DNA of 64,000 nt, from positions 124,001-188,000 of the forward strand of contig SZXV01000003.1 in NCBI GenBank assembly GCA_005862225.1, read 5' to 3'. Below are positions 1 through 9,183 of this stretch, in pieces (position 1 is the stretch's first letter; each line of letters starts with the position of its first letter). The stretch is from Chlorobium sp. (GTDB lineage Bacteria; Bacteroidota; Chlorobiia; Chlorobiales; Chlorobiaceae). The translations under genes were made by a program, and so were the position numbers. The notes below the pieces were generated by a model. That model did no database searches. It saw nothing but the letters and a program-made list of their open reading frames with translations, and was not told the origin of the DNA.

Positions 1-735
1 CGATCCGATGTAACGGGTGCTGTAAGGGCGGTTTGTTTCCGGATCTTCTTCCTTGATGTAGTCAAGATATCTCTTCGTTCCCTCGTTGAACTGTGCGTAA
101 GAACCCTCATTGATCGAATAATACTTGCCTGTTTTTGGCGTGATGATATTCTCGTGGGAAAGAAGGAACTCCCCGATTGTCGGGTCGTAGGTAAAGCCAT
201 GGACGCCGTGACCAGTCGTATAAACCATGACCACCGATGAACCGTAAATAACATAACCGGCAGCAACCTGCTCGTAGCCATGCTGCAAACAGTCGGCAAG
301 GTTGGCTTTACTCGGATCGTCACCCTTGAGCTTGTAGATCGAGAAAATAGTGCCGACACTGACGTTTACGTCAATATTTGAAGAGCCATCCAGAGGGTCA
401 AAAAGAAGAGCATAATTGCCAGTCTCGTTTTTCGGAGGAATAATGATTCCCTCGTTCTCTTCTGAGCCCATGATGGCAAACCGTCCGTGCTGTCCGATAG
501 CGGAGATAATTTTTTCATTGGCGAACAGATCAAGTTTTTTGACCTCTTCTCCCTGAACATTGGTGCTTCCTGCAAAACCGAGAATGTCGACCAGACCCGC
601 ACGGACAACCTCTCTTCTTACCAGTTTCGCAGCAAAGGCAACGTCGTTGAGAAGATCGGTAAGTTCTCCGTGTGCTTCAGGGAAAAATTTCTGCTGTTCA
701 AGAATGTGGCGTTCAATAGTAATCAAATTGCTCAT
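1..735 (-). CDS. fbp: Fructose-1,6-bisphosphatase class I (partial, C-terminus outside window)
   Basis: Hydrolyses fructose-1,6-bisphosphate to fructose-6-phosphate in gluconeogenesis and sugar synthesis from fixed carbon; cytoplasmic. The frame is open from an ATG at 735 to the left edge, giving 245 codons of a protein that is usually about 330 residues. Class I signatures are clear: the metal-binding GSEENE at residues 90-95 and [10 protein letters not shown] at 113-122. The start matches the usual family N-terminus ([11 protein letters not shown]). It is divergent from recJ, with a 200-bp gap holding both promoters. Certain apart from the missing 3' part. Confidence 0.96.
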   Translation of the reverse strand, partial: MSNLITIERHILEQQKFFPEAHGELTDLLNDVAFAAKLVRREVVRAGLVDILGFAGSTNVQGEEVKKLDLFANEKIISAIGQHGRFAIMGSEENEGIIIPPKNETGNYALLFDPLDGSSNIDVNVSVGTIFSIYKLKGDDPSKANLADCLQHGYEQVAAGYVIYGSSVVMVYTTGHGVHGFTYDPTIGEFLLSHENIITPKTGKYYSINEGSYAQFNEGTKRYLDYIKEEDPETNRPYSTRYIGS

Positions 736-936
736 GCTCTGTGTTCCCGATGTTTTAGTGTGTTGATTGACATGCTGGCTGAAGCGTAAATGTTTTGAAC
801 TTCAATGTAAGAAATATTCAGGCTATCTTTACAACTCAGGAATGCCTCATTTATGTCTGGATGTCTGAATATTTTTTGTCAGAAAATGGCCAGGTGTTCC
901 CTACATTGACACTTTGTCATTACGCGTTAATTTTTC

Positions 937-2649
937 ATGAAACGATTTCGCTGGAATATCCTTTCTCCTGATGAGCAGCTTGTTCTTGCTCTTTCGGAGG
1001 CGATCAATGTCAGTCTGCCTGTTGCAAGAGCCTTGTGCAATCGAGGCATCTTTACCTTTGACGAAGCAAAGCAATATTTTCGTTCGTCACTACTCAATCT
1101 TCCATCTCCGTTTCTTTTTCAGGATATGCCGCAAGCGGTTGAGCGTGTTTTGAGCGCAATCCGGAAACAGGAAAAAATAATGCTGTATGGTGATTATGAT
1201 GTTGACGGTACAACGGGCACAGCGCTCCTTTTGCTGTTTCTCAGAGAGCATGGAGCGGAGCCCTCCTACTATATCAATGATCGTTTTGCAGAGGGTTATG
1301 GCTTGTCGATGGAAGGAATTGACTCGGCCATTGAGCGCAAGATTTCTCTTCTCATTACTGTTGATTGCGGTATAAGGGAGAATGATGCGATAAGGCGCTG
1401 TCAGCAATCCGGTATTGATGTGATTGTCTGTGACCATCATGAGTCGGATGAGCTTCCTCCGGCGTATGCCATTCTGAATCCAAAGGTTCCGGGTTCAACT
1501 TACCCGTTCAGGGAGTTATGCGGTTGTGGTGTGGCTCTCAAGTTTATTCATGCCATAGCGGAGAAGATGAATCTTGATGCCGAGAGCTGGCAGAAGTATC
1601 TTGATTTTGTCGCTATTGCCACCGCCGCCGATATGGTTTCGCTTGAACATGAAAACCGTATACTGGTTCGAGAAGGGTTACAGCGAATGCGAACAAACCC
1701 CAGAGCCAATATCAAGGCGATGTTTGCTCTCATGAACGTTGTTTCTGCTGACGTCGGTATGTTTCAACTTGCTTTCGGTATTGCTCCGCGCATCAATGCT
1801 GCTGGCCGCATGCACTCTGCGCACCTTGCGGTGGAGTGGCTCCTTTCGGACTCGTCCGCCGATTCGCGACGGCATGCCGAGGAGCTTGATCGGATTAATG
1901 TGCAGCGACGTGAGCTTGATGCCGATATTATGGCGAAAGCTGAAAAGATGCTTGATAACCATTTTGCCTCCTGGAGCTCTTCGATTGTTCTTTATGATGA
2001 GTCATGGCATCTTGGAGTGCTTGGCATTGTCGCCTCAAAGATGATAGAAAAACATTATTTACCCACCGTTATCCTTGGTGGAATGAACGGGCTCGTCAGG
2101 GGTTCAGTGAGGAGCGTTGAAGGGCTCGATATCCATGCAGTATTACAGGAGTGCAGCGAATATCTTGAACAGTTCGGCGGGCATCACCAGGCAGCAGGTC
2201 TCACCCTTCGTCCAGAAAACTATTCAGGATTCCGTAAAAAGTTCAACGAAGTGTGTGCCGACCTTCTTTCAATGACACAACGCCAGAAAGAGCTTGTTGT
2301 TGATTCAAAACTTGCCCTTGACGATATCACCCCTAAATTTATCAACGTGCTTGAGCAGTTTTCGCCCTACGGTTATGGTAATCGTGAGCCGCATTTTGTG
2401 TCGGAAAATCTTGTCCTGACTGGTCAGCCAAAACTGCTCAAGGAGAGGCATGTCAAGTTTTCTGTCAGGGACAACAATGGACGGCTTTTCGATGTTATTG
2501 GCTTTGACCGCCCGGATATTTATGCAGAACTTGCGTCAGTTCCCTGTCCGGTCTTTTCCATGGTTTATTCAGTAGAAAAAAGGATATGGAATCACCGGGA
2601 ACAGTGGCAGATGAAGCTGAAGGATCTTGAATTGTGTAAACGTCCCTAA
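937..2649 (+). CDS. recJ: Single-stranded-DNA-specific exonuclease RecJ
   Basis: 5'-3' single-strand exonuclease used in recombination repair, mismatch repair and fork processing. The 570-residue length is normal. DHH-family motifs are present: YGDYDVDG at residues 84-91, VDCGI at 142-146 and the name-giving DHH at 166-168. The DHHA1 region follows, with FGGHHQAAG in its second half, and an OB-type C-terminus. No clear Shine-Dalgarno precedes the ATG. The gene ends head-on into the flippase-like gene with a 4-bp overlap, and its stop codon sits inside a terminator hairpin. Confidence 0.96.
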   Translation: MKRFRWNILSPDEQLVLALSEAINVSLPVARALCNRGIFTFDEAKQYFRSSLLNLPSPFLFQDMPQAVERVLSAIRKQEKIMLYGDYDVDGTTGTALLLLFLREHGAEPSYYINDRFAEGYGLSMEGIDSAIERKISLLITVDCGIRENDAIRRCQQSGIDVIVCDHHESDELPPAYAILNPKVPGSTYPFRELCGCGVALKFIHAIAEKMNLDAESWQKYLDFVAIATAADMVSLEHENRILVREGLQRMRTNPRANIKAMFALMNVVSADVGMFQLAFGIAPRINAAGRMHSAHLAVEWLLSDSSADSRRHAEELDRINVQRRELDADIMAKAEKMLDNHFASWSSSIVLYDESWHLGVLGIVASKMIEKHYLPTVILGGMNGLVRGSVRSVEGLDIHAVLQECSEYLEQFGGHHQAAGLTLRPENYSGFRKKFNEVCADLLSMTQRQKELVVDSKLALDDITPKFINVLEQFSPYGYGNREPHFVSENLVLTGQPKLLKERHVKFSVRDNNGRLFDVIGFDRPDIYAELASVPCPVFSMVYSVEKRIWNHREQWQMKLKDLELCKRP

Positions 2650-2668
2650 CTTTCGGGGACGCTTTTTT
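2641..2668 (+). terminator. Rho-independent terminator of recJ
   Basis: Inverted repeat CGTCCC (2641-2646) and GGGACG (2656-2661) with a 9-nt loop, followed by C and six T. The hairpin begins in the last two codons of recJ and includes its stop codon. It also overlaps the 3' end of the convergent gene on the other strand. Seen in sequence; function inferred. Confidence 0.7.
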
Positions 2669-3530
2669 CATGTCGAACTCTTGTCAGTATTCCCGCCAGA
2701 GAGGAGATCGCTGAGATACCAAAGAAGATGAGCGACAGCGCCACGCCAGGATTGGTTTCAAGCCGGATAAAATTCAGCAGATAATAGAAGGTGACCTCCC
2801 TGGCCCCTGCTCCGCCGATAGTGATCGGCAGGATGGTTGCCACTGTTGACATCAGAAATATTGCCAGATAGTCGATATGGTTTGCGTGCACTGAGATGGC
2901 CAAAAGGATAAAAAAGGCGGCGATGACCTGGGTAATCTGAACCAGCATCGATTCAAGCGCGACTATGGGAAATATCCCGATAAACTGTTTGTAGAAGAGT
3001 TTGTTCAGCAGCAATGCAAGAGGATAGATTGCAGCAAGCACTGCCCACGCCCATGGAACCAGATTGGGGAGTTTCAATGCAAAGGTGCTGGGCAGCAGCA
3101 GCGTGACTGAGAGAAACACAAGGGCAACAATGCCGCATATTCTGTCCCACAAGACTGCATGAAAGACATTGATCATCTTCATGCCATGGTTTTTCTGCAA
3201 TACATAGATTTTGTAACCATCCCCGCCAACGCCCCCTGGAAGAAACAGATTATAGAACATTCCGAGATAGTAAAGCTTGATGTTATACATTGGCGAAAGC
3301 TCAATGCCAATGGCCCTGAAAAAACGGTTCAGGCGTATCGCATTGAAAAGCTTGGAGATATTGAAAAAGATAAGGGAAAGCAAAAGATACCACAGGTTGG
3401 CGCTTCGAATGATGTCAAGCAGTTTGGCAACATCGGTTTTTCTCAGGACCAGATAAAGAGCAAGAGCAGTGACAAGAATCTGGAGAAGAGGCTTCAGCAG
3501 CTTTTTGAGATTGAATTTACTGTTTCCCAA
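2646..3530 (-). CDS. Flippase-like integral membrane protein (UPF0104 / lysylphosphatidylglycerol synthase TM family)
   Basis: Polytopic inner-membrane protein of the family that includes the transmembrane half of MprF and proteins next to dolichol-phosphate-mannose-type glycosyltransferases. The protein has about eight hydrophobic segments and the family feature PGGVGGDGYK after the third segment. The frame is open upstream to a TTG at 3599, but that would overlap the preceding glycosyltransferase by 83 bp. The TTG at 3530, which starts just before the glycosyltransferase stop codon and gives 294 residues, fits better. Probably moves or presents the lipid-linked sugar made by its neighbours (inference from context). 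Start codon uncertain. Confidence 0.82.
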   Translation of the reverse strand: MGNSKFNLKKLLKPLLQILVTALALYLVLRKTDVAKLLDIIRSANLWYLLLSLIFFNISKLFNAIRLNRFFRAIGIELSPMYNIKLYYLGMFYNLFLPGGVGGDGYKIYVLQKNHGMKMINVFHAVLWDRICGIVALVFLSVTLLLPSTFALKLPNLVPWAWAVLAAIYPLALLLNKLFYKQFIGIFPIVALESMLVQITQVIAAFFILLAISVHANHIDYLAIFLMSTVATILPITIGGAGAREVTFYYLLNFIRLETNPGVALSLIFFGISAISSLAGILTRVRHEKSVPES

Positions 3531-4449
3531 TGATCTTTTTGATGATATAGGGTTTCTTGTTCTGTGATTCGTAATAGGTGCGCATGATGAATTCTGCAAT
3601 GAATCCGGTCGTGATCAACTGAATGCCGATAAATGTCATAATAATGCCCAGGGAAAGCAATGGGCGGCCTCCAATCTGTTCTCCCAGGATTTTCAGCGCG
3701 AGCAGGTAAAGGTTCAGGGCCATACCAATAAAGAGAGAGAGGAACCCGAGAGTGCCGAAAAGATGCATTGGTTTCTGGCTGTATTTCTGGAAAAAAAGCA
3801 TAAACAGCAAATCACTCAGCACTTTGAAAGTGCGCCCGATACCATATTTCGATGTGCCGAATTTTCTCGGGTGATGTCGGACATCAACCTCCTCCATTGT
3901 TGCGCCGTAGAGTTGCACAAGCACCGGTATAAAACGGTGCAGTTCACCATAAAGGCCAAGATTTTTTGCCACATCTTTTTTGAAGACCTTCAGGGTACAG
4001 CCATAATCGTGGATGTGAACATTGGTGAGATTTCTGATCAGCGCATTGGCAATTTTGCTTGGAATTTTTCTCAGAATCATGCCGTCCTGCCGTCCTGCTC
4101 TTCTTCCTGCCACAACATCCAGATCGTGGTCATAAAGGTACTGCATCATCATCGGAATATCCGAAGGATCATTCTGCAGGTCACCGTCCATAGTCGCGAT
4201 AAGCTCGCCAGTCGCATGATCAATGCCAGCGGCCATAGCTGTTGTCTGCCCGTAATTTTTGTTCAGTACAACAAGGTGTGCGTTGTCGGGCGCATATCTC
4301 TGAATAGCGGCAACGGTGCCGTCCGTTGATCCGTCGTCAACCAGAACAATCTCATGCTCAACACTGGCGAGTGAGATGGCGAGAGCAGCAAACAGGGGTT
4401 TGATGCTCTCAGCTTCATTCATGACCGGTATGACGACCGAAAGCTTCAT
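3517..4449 (-). CDS. Family 2 glycosyltransferase, polyprenyl-phosphate sugar synthase type (ArnC/DPM1-like)
   Basis: Predicted to transfer a sugar from a nucleotide donor to undecaprenyl phosphate at the inner face of the membrane. The GT-A domain shows VDDGSTDGT at residues 37-45 and MDGDLQNDP at 87-95. Two hydrophobic segments near residues 230-295 anchor the protein, as in the GtrB/ArnC group; 310 residues is typical. It lies between an ArnT-like transferase and a flippase-like protein, all on one strand, which supports a role in decorating lipid A or another envelope glycan. The exact sugar cannot be read from the sequence. Confidence 0.9.
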   Translation of the reverse strand: MKLSVVIPVMNEAESIKPLFAALAISLASVEHEIVLVDDGSTDGTVAAIQRYAPDNAHLVVLNKNYGQTTAMAAGIDHATGELIATMDGDLQNDPSDIPMMMQYLYDHDLDVVAGRRAGRQDGMILRKIPSKIANALIRNLTNVHIHDYGCTLKVFKKDVAKNLGLYGELHRFIPVLVQLYGATMEEVDVRHHPRKFGTSKYGIGRTFKVLSDLLFMLFFQKYSQKPMHLFGTLGFLSLFIGMALNLYLLALKILGEQIGGRPLLSLGIIMTFIGIQLITTGFIAEFIMRTYYESQNKKPYIIKKIIGKQ

Positions 4450-4461
4450 GATATCAGGGGG

Positions 4462-6018
4462 TCATTGTCCAAGTTTTGCCATTACAATGCCGTATTTGCT
4501 GTAAAGTATGGCTGGATGATCGAGTTTCTCAAGTTGTTTGACCGTTGTCAGAACAATCTCGCCCGGTTCAGGGCGCCGTTTTTCAACAAATGACTCTGAA
4601 TATACTAAAAAAGAGGGGTTATAGCTTTCCCACATGACGATTTTATACCTCTCTTTTTTAGCCAGAAGGGCAGCCTGTTTTATCGGCTCCTGAAGCAGTT
4701 TTCCTGCAATGGGCATAAGAAAAAGATTAATGAGACAAGCAAAAAGCACACCGGTTGCAATCAGTTTGCCTTCAATGGAAGCGCCGGACAAAAATTGTAT
4801 ACCCGTGATTCCCGCAATGGCAGCAATAATAACGACAAGATAGGTTTGCCCGAGAAGCTCTGTTGCGCCCATCAGCAATGCCTGTATATAGACATCATCA
4901 AAGGCCTGAATTGCTTTTGGAAGAAGAAAAGGAAGGATGGCCAGAACAGCAAGAAAGAAGAGTGGCCATAATGCAAAACGTCCAGCATGATTATGTAAAG
5001 AACTAAACGGCAGGGCTCTTGCCATAAGGATAAACAGCGGGGTGTACCCATAAATCATGTAATGCGGAAGTTTTGTCCCGGAGAGAGAGAAAAAGAAAAA
5101 AACAAATGCAAACCAGATCAGCAGAAACCGGTTTGTGTTATCGGACAGCAGGGTTTTCAGTTTGAAAAGAACGGTAAAGAAAAGCGCGGTAAAAGGCATC
5201 ATGCCAATTATGATGACCGGAATATAATAGAAGAGTGAACCGGAGTGCCCCTCTAATGAAGAGTTAAAGCGATTGATGTTGTGTTTGAAGAAAAAACCTT
5301 CAATGAAATCCATGCCCTGATCACGGTATTCGAGCAGGTACCAGGGCAGGGCAATCAAAAGAAAAAGAGTGATGCCTGCCGGGTTGCATATCATCCGGAT
5401 CCATTTTTTTAACGTTCCACCCTGAAGAGAGAATAAAAAGGTGACAGCAAATGGAATAATGATGGCTATCGGGCCTTTGGTGAGCATACCAAACCCCGCT
5501 GCGGCAAAGGCAAGATGCAGAGCATGTTTTGAACCTGTCTTATAATGGCGGAGCAGGGCAAACATGGTGATTGCGAGAAAGCAGTTCAGCACTCCATCGG
5601 CTATGGCAGCTTTTGCAATAACGATCACCTGTAGTGAGAGCACCATCATAGCTGCAGCAAGAAAAGCCTGTCGGTTACCGGACTCTTTGCGCACAAACAG
5701 AAAAATTGATGTTGCCCATGCAGTTCCTGCAAGTGCGGATGGCAGCCTGAAGGCAAACTCGTTCAGTCCGAACAGCCTGACAGAAGCCAATTGCAGCCAG
5801 TATATCAGTATCGGTTTATCAAAACGGGGTGCGCCGTTCAGGTAAGTCGTCAAATAGTTTTTACTGACTATCATTTCCCGTGTTGCTTCACTGAAGGCAC
5901 CCTCATCAACATCAAAGAGTGGCGCAGATCCAAGGCCTGAAAAAAAACTGACCAGAATAAGGAGTGCAAGCGCGGCCAAAAGCCAGATCGTTTCAGATTT
6001 TGATTGTTTCAGAGGCAT
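4462..6018 (-). CDS. ArnT-like glycosyltransferase (PMT / family 39, lipid-linked donor)
   Basis: Polytopic membrane enzyme of 518 residues, expected to move a sugar from undecaprenyl phosphate to an acceptor on the outer face of the inner membrane. The first periplasmic loop contains the conserved acidic motif FDVDEGAFSEATREM (residues 35-49), followed by FDKPILIYWLQ, both characteristic of the ArnT/PMT group. About twelve hydrophobic stretches and a soluble C-terminal tail fit the family. Its start overlaps the PAP2 phosphatase gene by 26 bp and it ends 12 bp before the glycosyltransferase gene, so the four genes form one operon. Acceptor unknown: lipid A is the best guess. Confidence 0.88.
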   Translation of the reverse strand: MPLKQSKSETIWLLAALALLILVSFFSGLGSAPLFDVDEGAFSEATREMIVSKNYLTTYLNGAPRFDKPILIYWLQLASVRLFGLNEFAFRLPSALAGTAWATSIFLFVRKESGNRQAFLAAAMMVLSLQVIVIAKAAIADGVLNCFLAITMFALLRHYKTGSKHALHLAFAAAGFGMLTKGPIAIIIPFAVTFLFSLQGGTLKKWIRMICNPAGITLFLLIALPWYLLEYRDQGMDFIEGFFFKHNINRFNSSLEGHSGSLFYYIPVIIIGMMPFTALFFTVLFKLKTLLSDNTNRFLLIWFAFVFFFFSLSGTKLPHYMIYGYTPLFILMARALPFSSLHNHAGRFALWPLFFLAVLAILPFLLPKAIQAFDDVYIQALLMGATELLGQTYLVVIIAAIAGITGIQFLSGASIEGKLIATGVLFACLINLFLMPIAGKLLQEPIKQAALLAKKERYKIVMWESYNPSFLVYSESFVEKRRPEPGEIVLTTVKQLEKLDHPAILYSKYGIVMAKLGQ

Positions 6019-6616
6019 CTAATTTCGACTTGAAATAGTGGTTATAGAGGAGAATTGTTGATGCAATTCCCAGAAAAGAACCAGCCAGAACATCGCTGAT
6101 GTAGTGCTGAGCAAGAACAATACGACTGAAGGCTACCATAAAACCAGCAAAAAGCGCAATAGTTTTCCAGCGCGGGTAAAGGAGGACTACAACCATAGCG
6201 ACACTCAAAGCAGTTGCCGAATGGCCGGATGGAAAAGATGTCCAGGCTTTTTCAAGCTGGAAAAATGCAAATCCATAGAGATGCTGATCAAAATAGAGAT
6301 TTGGTCGAGCCCGTCCACAGATAAACTTGACAAGATCAGCAGAGAGCCCTGACACGGCGACGGTAGTAAAGAGAAAAAGACCCGCATAAGCCACGTGCGT
6401 TTTTTTCTTCCTGAAAAAAATATAAAGAATCATTCCCCCCAGAAGGTAGGCGAGTGAGTCACCAAAGAACGTTATTATCCCGAATAGCTCATAAAGCCAG
6501 GTAGTTCCGAGTGCATGAAACCACAACGCCGTCGTAATATCAGCAACATTGTAACTGAAAATGCAGAGGAGTATAATCGTTGCCGAGGTTATTCCCCATA
6601 GAAAAGCTCTGTTCAT
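5993..6616 (-). CDS. PAP2-family membrane phosphatase
   Basis: Integral membrane phosphatase of 207 residues with all three PAP2 motifs: KFICGRARP (97-105), PSGH (129-132) and SRIVLAQHYISD (164-175), so it should be active on lipid phosphates or pyrophosphates such as undecaprenyl pyrophosphate or lipid A phosphates. Six hydrophobic segments are visible. It is first in the envelope operon with the ArnT-like transferase, glycosyltransferase and flippase-like protein. Recycling of the carrier lipid or removal of a lipid A phosphate before sugar addition are both plausible; the sequence does not decide between them. Confidence 0.9.
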   Translation of the reverse strand: MNRAFLWGITSATIILLCIFSYNVADITTALWFHALGTTWLYELFGIITFFGDSLAYLLGGMILYIFFRKKKTHVAYAGLFLFTTVAVSGLSADLVKFICGRARPNLYFDQHLYGFAFFQLEKAWTSFPSGHSATALSVAMVVVLLYPRWKTIALFAGFMVAFSRIVLAQHYISDVLAGSFLGIASTILLYNHYFKSKLDASETIKI

Positions 6617-6853
6617 GAAGCAGTGACTGCGGTATTGTGTTTGTATTGCACCTTAACAGATGCAGAAAATACATTAAATTTTATGGCCGCAGAGATGCGG
6701 AAGGGTTGAAAAATAGTGAAGAAGTAAAAAAAACAATAGCGTGGAATAAAATGGGTTGGTTTTTCAGTTTGCATTTCTGAACTTGAACGACAAAAACCAA
6801 ATTGCGATTTGATAACAGCGGGGTAGAGAGCCCATCACTACAGGACTGAATTT

Positions 6854-7870
6854 ATGAGCAACACAACATCTGGTGGGTGTACACACACGCACGACCATGA
6901 GCACGACCATGAGCACGAGCACGAGCACGAGCACGAGCATGAGCATGAGCATGAGCATGAGCATCATGCACATCATGCTCATGGTAATCATGCACACCAT
7001 CACCACCATCATGCCACAGGAAACATCAAGGTTGCATTTTTCCTCAATCTGGGATTTACCCTTGTTGAAATTGTTGGTGGACTTCTCACCAACAGTACGG
7101 CTATTCTGGCTGATGCGGTTCACGATCTTGGAGATTGCTTTGCTCTCGCCCAGGCATGGTACTTTGAAACCAAATCCGGAGATGGGAGCAGCGCACGATA
7201 CTCTTATGGTTATAAACGCTTTTCACTTCTCGGGGCGCTCATCAGTACAGTGGTGCTGCTTACCAGCTCACTTTTTGTGCTTGCAAACGCGATACCCCGT
7301 ATTCTTGAGCCGCATCGTCCCGATGCTGGAGGAATGATTCTGCTGGCGGTCGTCGGGGTCATGGTCAACGGTATTGCCATGGCAAGACTGTCGAAAGAGA
7401 GCGGGATGAATGCCAAAGTTGTGGCCCTGCACTTGTTGGAGGACGTGCTCGGCTGGGTTGCTGTGCTTGTCGTTGCTGTTGTTCTTTACTTCTGGGATAT
7501 TCCTGTTCTTGATCCTCTTCTTGCCGTCATCATTACGCTCTATATTTTGTCAGGCGTCGTTAAAAATCTGAAAGCAATGCTGCCGGTTTTTTTGCAGGCA
7601 GTGCCCAAAGAGCTTGACCTTGGAGTGATCACAAGAGAGATTGAGGCGCTGGAGCATATTCATGCGGTGCATCACGCCCATATCTGGTCACTTGATGGAG
7701 TAAATACAGTTTTTACAGCCCATCTTGAAGTGGATACCCTGCTTGATGCCGAGTCCTACAAGCAACTCAAAGAGCTGATCAGAACACTTATTGAGCGATA
7801 TGGAATGTATCACTCTACCGTAGAGATCGAGTATCCTGGAGAAGCTTGCAGGAATGTTCTTTCAGCATGA
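6854..7870 (+). CDS. Cation diffusion facilitator transporter (zinc type) with long His-rich N-terminus
   Basis: Exports divalent metals, most likely zinc, from the cytoplasm in exchange for protons. The 338-residue protein begins with a His-rich arm (about residues 11-53) rich in His-Glu alternation that would bind metal, then six membrane segments with the metal site DAVHDLGD (87-94) and a second HxxxD site in the fifth segment (HLLEDVLG), then a cytoplasmic domain (HIWSLDG). This is the ZitB/CzcD group. The arm is encoded by a tandem hexamer repeat. A possible weak ribosome site lies 10-15 bp upstream. Stands alone, divergent from the envelope operon. Confidence 0.94.
   Translation: MSNTTSGGCTHTHDHEHDHEHEHEHEHEHEHEHEHEHHAHHAHGNHAHHHHHHATGNIKVAFFLNLGFTLVEIVGGLLTNSTAILADAVHDLGDCFALAQAWYFETKSGDGSSARYSYGYKRFSLLGALISTVVLLTSSLFVLANAIPRILEPHRPDAGGMILLAVVGVMVNGIAMARLSKESGMNAKVVALHLLEDVLGWVAVLVVAVVLYFWDIPVLDPLLAVIITLYILSGVVKNLKAMLPVFLQAVPKELDLGVITREIEALEHIHAVHHAHIWSLDGVNTVFTAHLEVDTLLDAESYKQLKELIRTLIERYGMYHSTVEIEYPGEACRNVLSA
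6911..6964 (+). repeat. In-frame hexanucleotide tandem repeat (His-Glu codons)
   Basis: Nine perfect tandem hexamers, four GAGCAC followed by five GAGCAT, each encoding Glu-His. Further imperfect units lie just upstream (GAGCAC-GACCAT at 6899-6910). Unit length is a multiple of three, so slippage would change the length of the metal-binding arm of the CDF transporter without breaking the frame. Confidence 0.95.
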
Positions 7871-7907
7871 CGCGGGCTGAATACGTTATTGTTCCAAATT
7901 GAAACGC

Positions 7908-8090
7908 TCAGGGCTTGATGTAGGCGTTGAGGCCAATGGTGACAGGTTTGCCGTTAACTTCAGCATTCGTGACGGTGTTTCCATGCGTACTTGCGACGAC
8001 AAGAGTTTTACCCGATGCTGAAGGTGTGGGCTTTTCAAGATCAATTTCAATACAGAGTTTGTTGTTTTTGATTTCGACAGTCATGGCCAT
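7908..8090 (-). CDS. Small conserved-looking hypothetical protein
   Basis: A 60-residue protein with no hydrophobic segment, starting MAMTVEIKNNKLCIEIDLE. A good ribosome-binding sequence (AAAGGGAG) lies about ten bases before the ATG at 8090, and the alternation of polar and hydrophobic residues suggests a small beta-sheet protein. I do not recognise a family. It is convergent with the CDF gene and divergent from the lipocalin gene, so likely its own unit. Confidence 0.6.
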   Translation of the reverse strand: MAMTVEIKNNKLCIEIDLEKPTPSASGKTLVVASTHGNTVTNAEVNGKPVTIGLNAYIKP

Positions 8091-8175
8091 TGTTAGCGCT
8101 CCCTTTGTTTGGGTGAGTTAAAATACGTACATATCTTTAAAAACATCCTGAAATGATAATAACCGGAAAACTCAA

Positions 8176-8706
8176 ATGAAAAAACTGTTATTACTGCTGC
8201 TTGCCTTGCTTGGTGGATGTACTGGCATTCCTGAGGGACTTACTGTTGTCGATAATTTTTCACTGAACCGCTATCTTGGTACTTGGTATGAAATTGCGCG
8301 CCTTGATAACCGTTTTGAAAAGGAGCTCGATCCGGTATCTGCGACCTATTCGCTTGCTGATGATGGCAGCGTCAAGGTGGTCAATAAGGGATATGACGCC
8401 AAAAAACAGGAATGGAAAAGTATCAATGGGCGCGGTGTGTTTCTTGATGACAAGGATACAACCAGAGGCGCGTTGAAGGTTTCATTTTTTGGCCCTTTCT
8501 ATGCAAGCTATAATATCCTTGCTCTCGACAAGGTAGACTATCGCTGGGCGGTAGTATGCGGCCACAACCGTTCATTATTCTGGATTTTATCCAAGGATTC
8601 CACTATGGATCCTGCGCAACTCAATGAGCTGGTTGCTAAAGCGGCATCCTTTGGGTTCGATCCTGCCAAACTGCGTTATCTTGGCAAGCAAAAATCGCAG
8701 CCATAA
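8176..8706 (+). CDS. blc: Lipocalin-family lipoprotein (Blc-like)
   Basis: A 176-residue protein with a lipoprotein signal (MKKLLLLLLALLGGC, lipobox cysteine at 15) and the lipocalin signature NRYLGTWYEIARLDNRFE at residues 31-48. The second conserved region YAVVCGHNR-type (here YRWAVVCGHNRSLFWILSK) is also present. Bacterial lipocalins of this type sit in the outer membrane and bind fatty acids or lysophospholipids under envelope stress. It stands alone, and the 246 bp after it show nothing I can identify. Confidence 0.92.
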   Translation: MKKLLLLLLALLGGCTGIPEGLTVVDNFSLNRYLGTWYEIARLDNRFEKELDPVSATYSLADDGSVKVVNKGYDAKKQEWKSINGRGVFLDDKDTTRGALKVSFFGPFYASYNILALDKVDYRWAVVCGHNRSLFWILSKDSTMDPAQLNELVAKAASFGFDPAKLRYLGKQKSQP

Positions 8707-8952
8707 TCATTATCAAAAACGTTATGCTTCCTGTGTTGCTGTTCCGGAAACGCAGGAAGAGTGACGTGGTGATTGATGTTCCTTTGTCGCCTGGGCCTGC
8801 GATGTTGATAAGCGCTTACCTCTTTTCATTTTAATGTCTTGCTTTGCCGGGCCGAAATAAGAGGGATCGTGTCAGAAAGTTTTATATTTGAGTTATACAG
8901 TTCGCACGGGGCGGTATTTGCGGCTAATCATTTTATAAAGGAAGAGCATACG

Positions 8953-9183
8953 ATGCAAACTCATGATCGGATCACTATTGACCCCAATATTTGTCATGGC
9001 AAACCATGTATTCGCGGACTGCGTTATCCAGTAGAAAACGTGCTCGAATGGCTCGCTGGGGGTATGAGCATTGATGATATCCTGTGTGACTATGAGGATC
9101 TTGAACGGGCTGATATTCTCGCGACGTTAGCTTATGCAGCACGATTAGCTCATGTCAAAAGTACCAAAGTGCTTGCGGCATGA
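8953..9183 (+). CDS. DUF433-family protein, probable antitoxin
   Basis: A 76-residue protein starting MQTHDRITIDPNICHGKPC; the motif HGKPCIRGLRYPV followed by a helix-turn-helix-like segment (VLEWLAGGMSIDDIL) is the hallmark of DUF433. The frame extends further upstream, but the ATG at 8953 has a good ribosome site (AAAGGAAGAG) and matches the family start. It overlaps the next gene by ATGA (9180-9183). DUF433 plus DUF5615 pairs are predicted toxin-antitoxin modules; the DUF433 partner would be the antitoxin. Confidence 0.88.
   Translation: MQTHDRITIDPNICHGKPCIRGLRYPVENVLEWLAGGMSIDDILCDYEDLERADILATLAYAARLAHVKSTKVLAA

Noticed and set aside
6764-7123. Open minus-strand frame of 119 codons over the CDF repeat
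   Set aside because: It is the antisense reading of the GAGCAC/GAGCAT repeat, giving Leu/Met runs; low complexity and no ribosome site.
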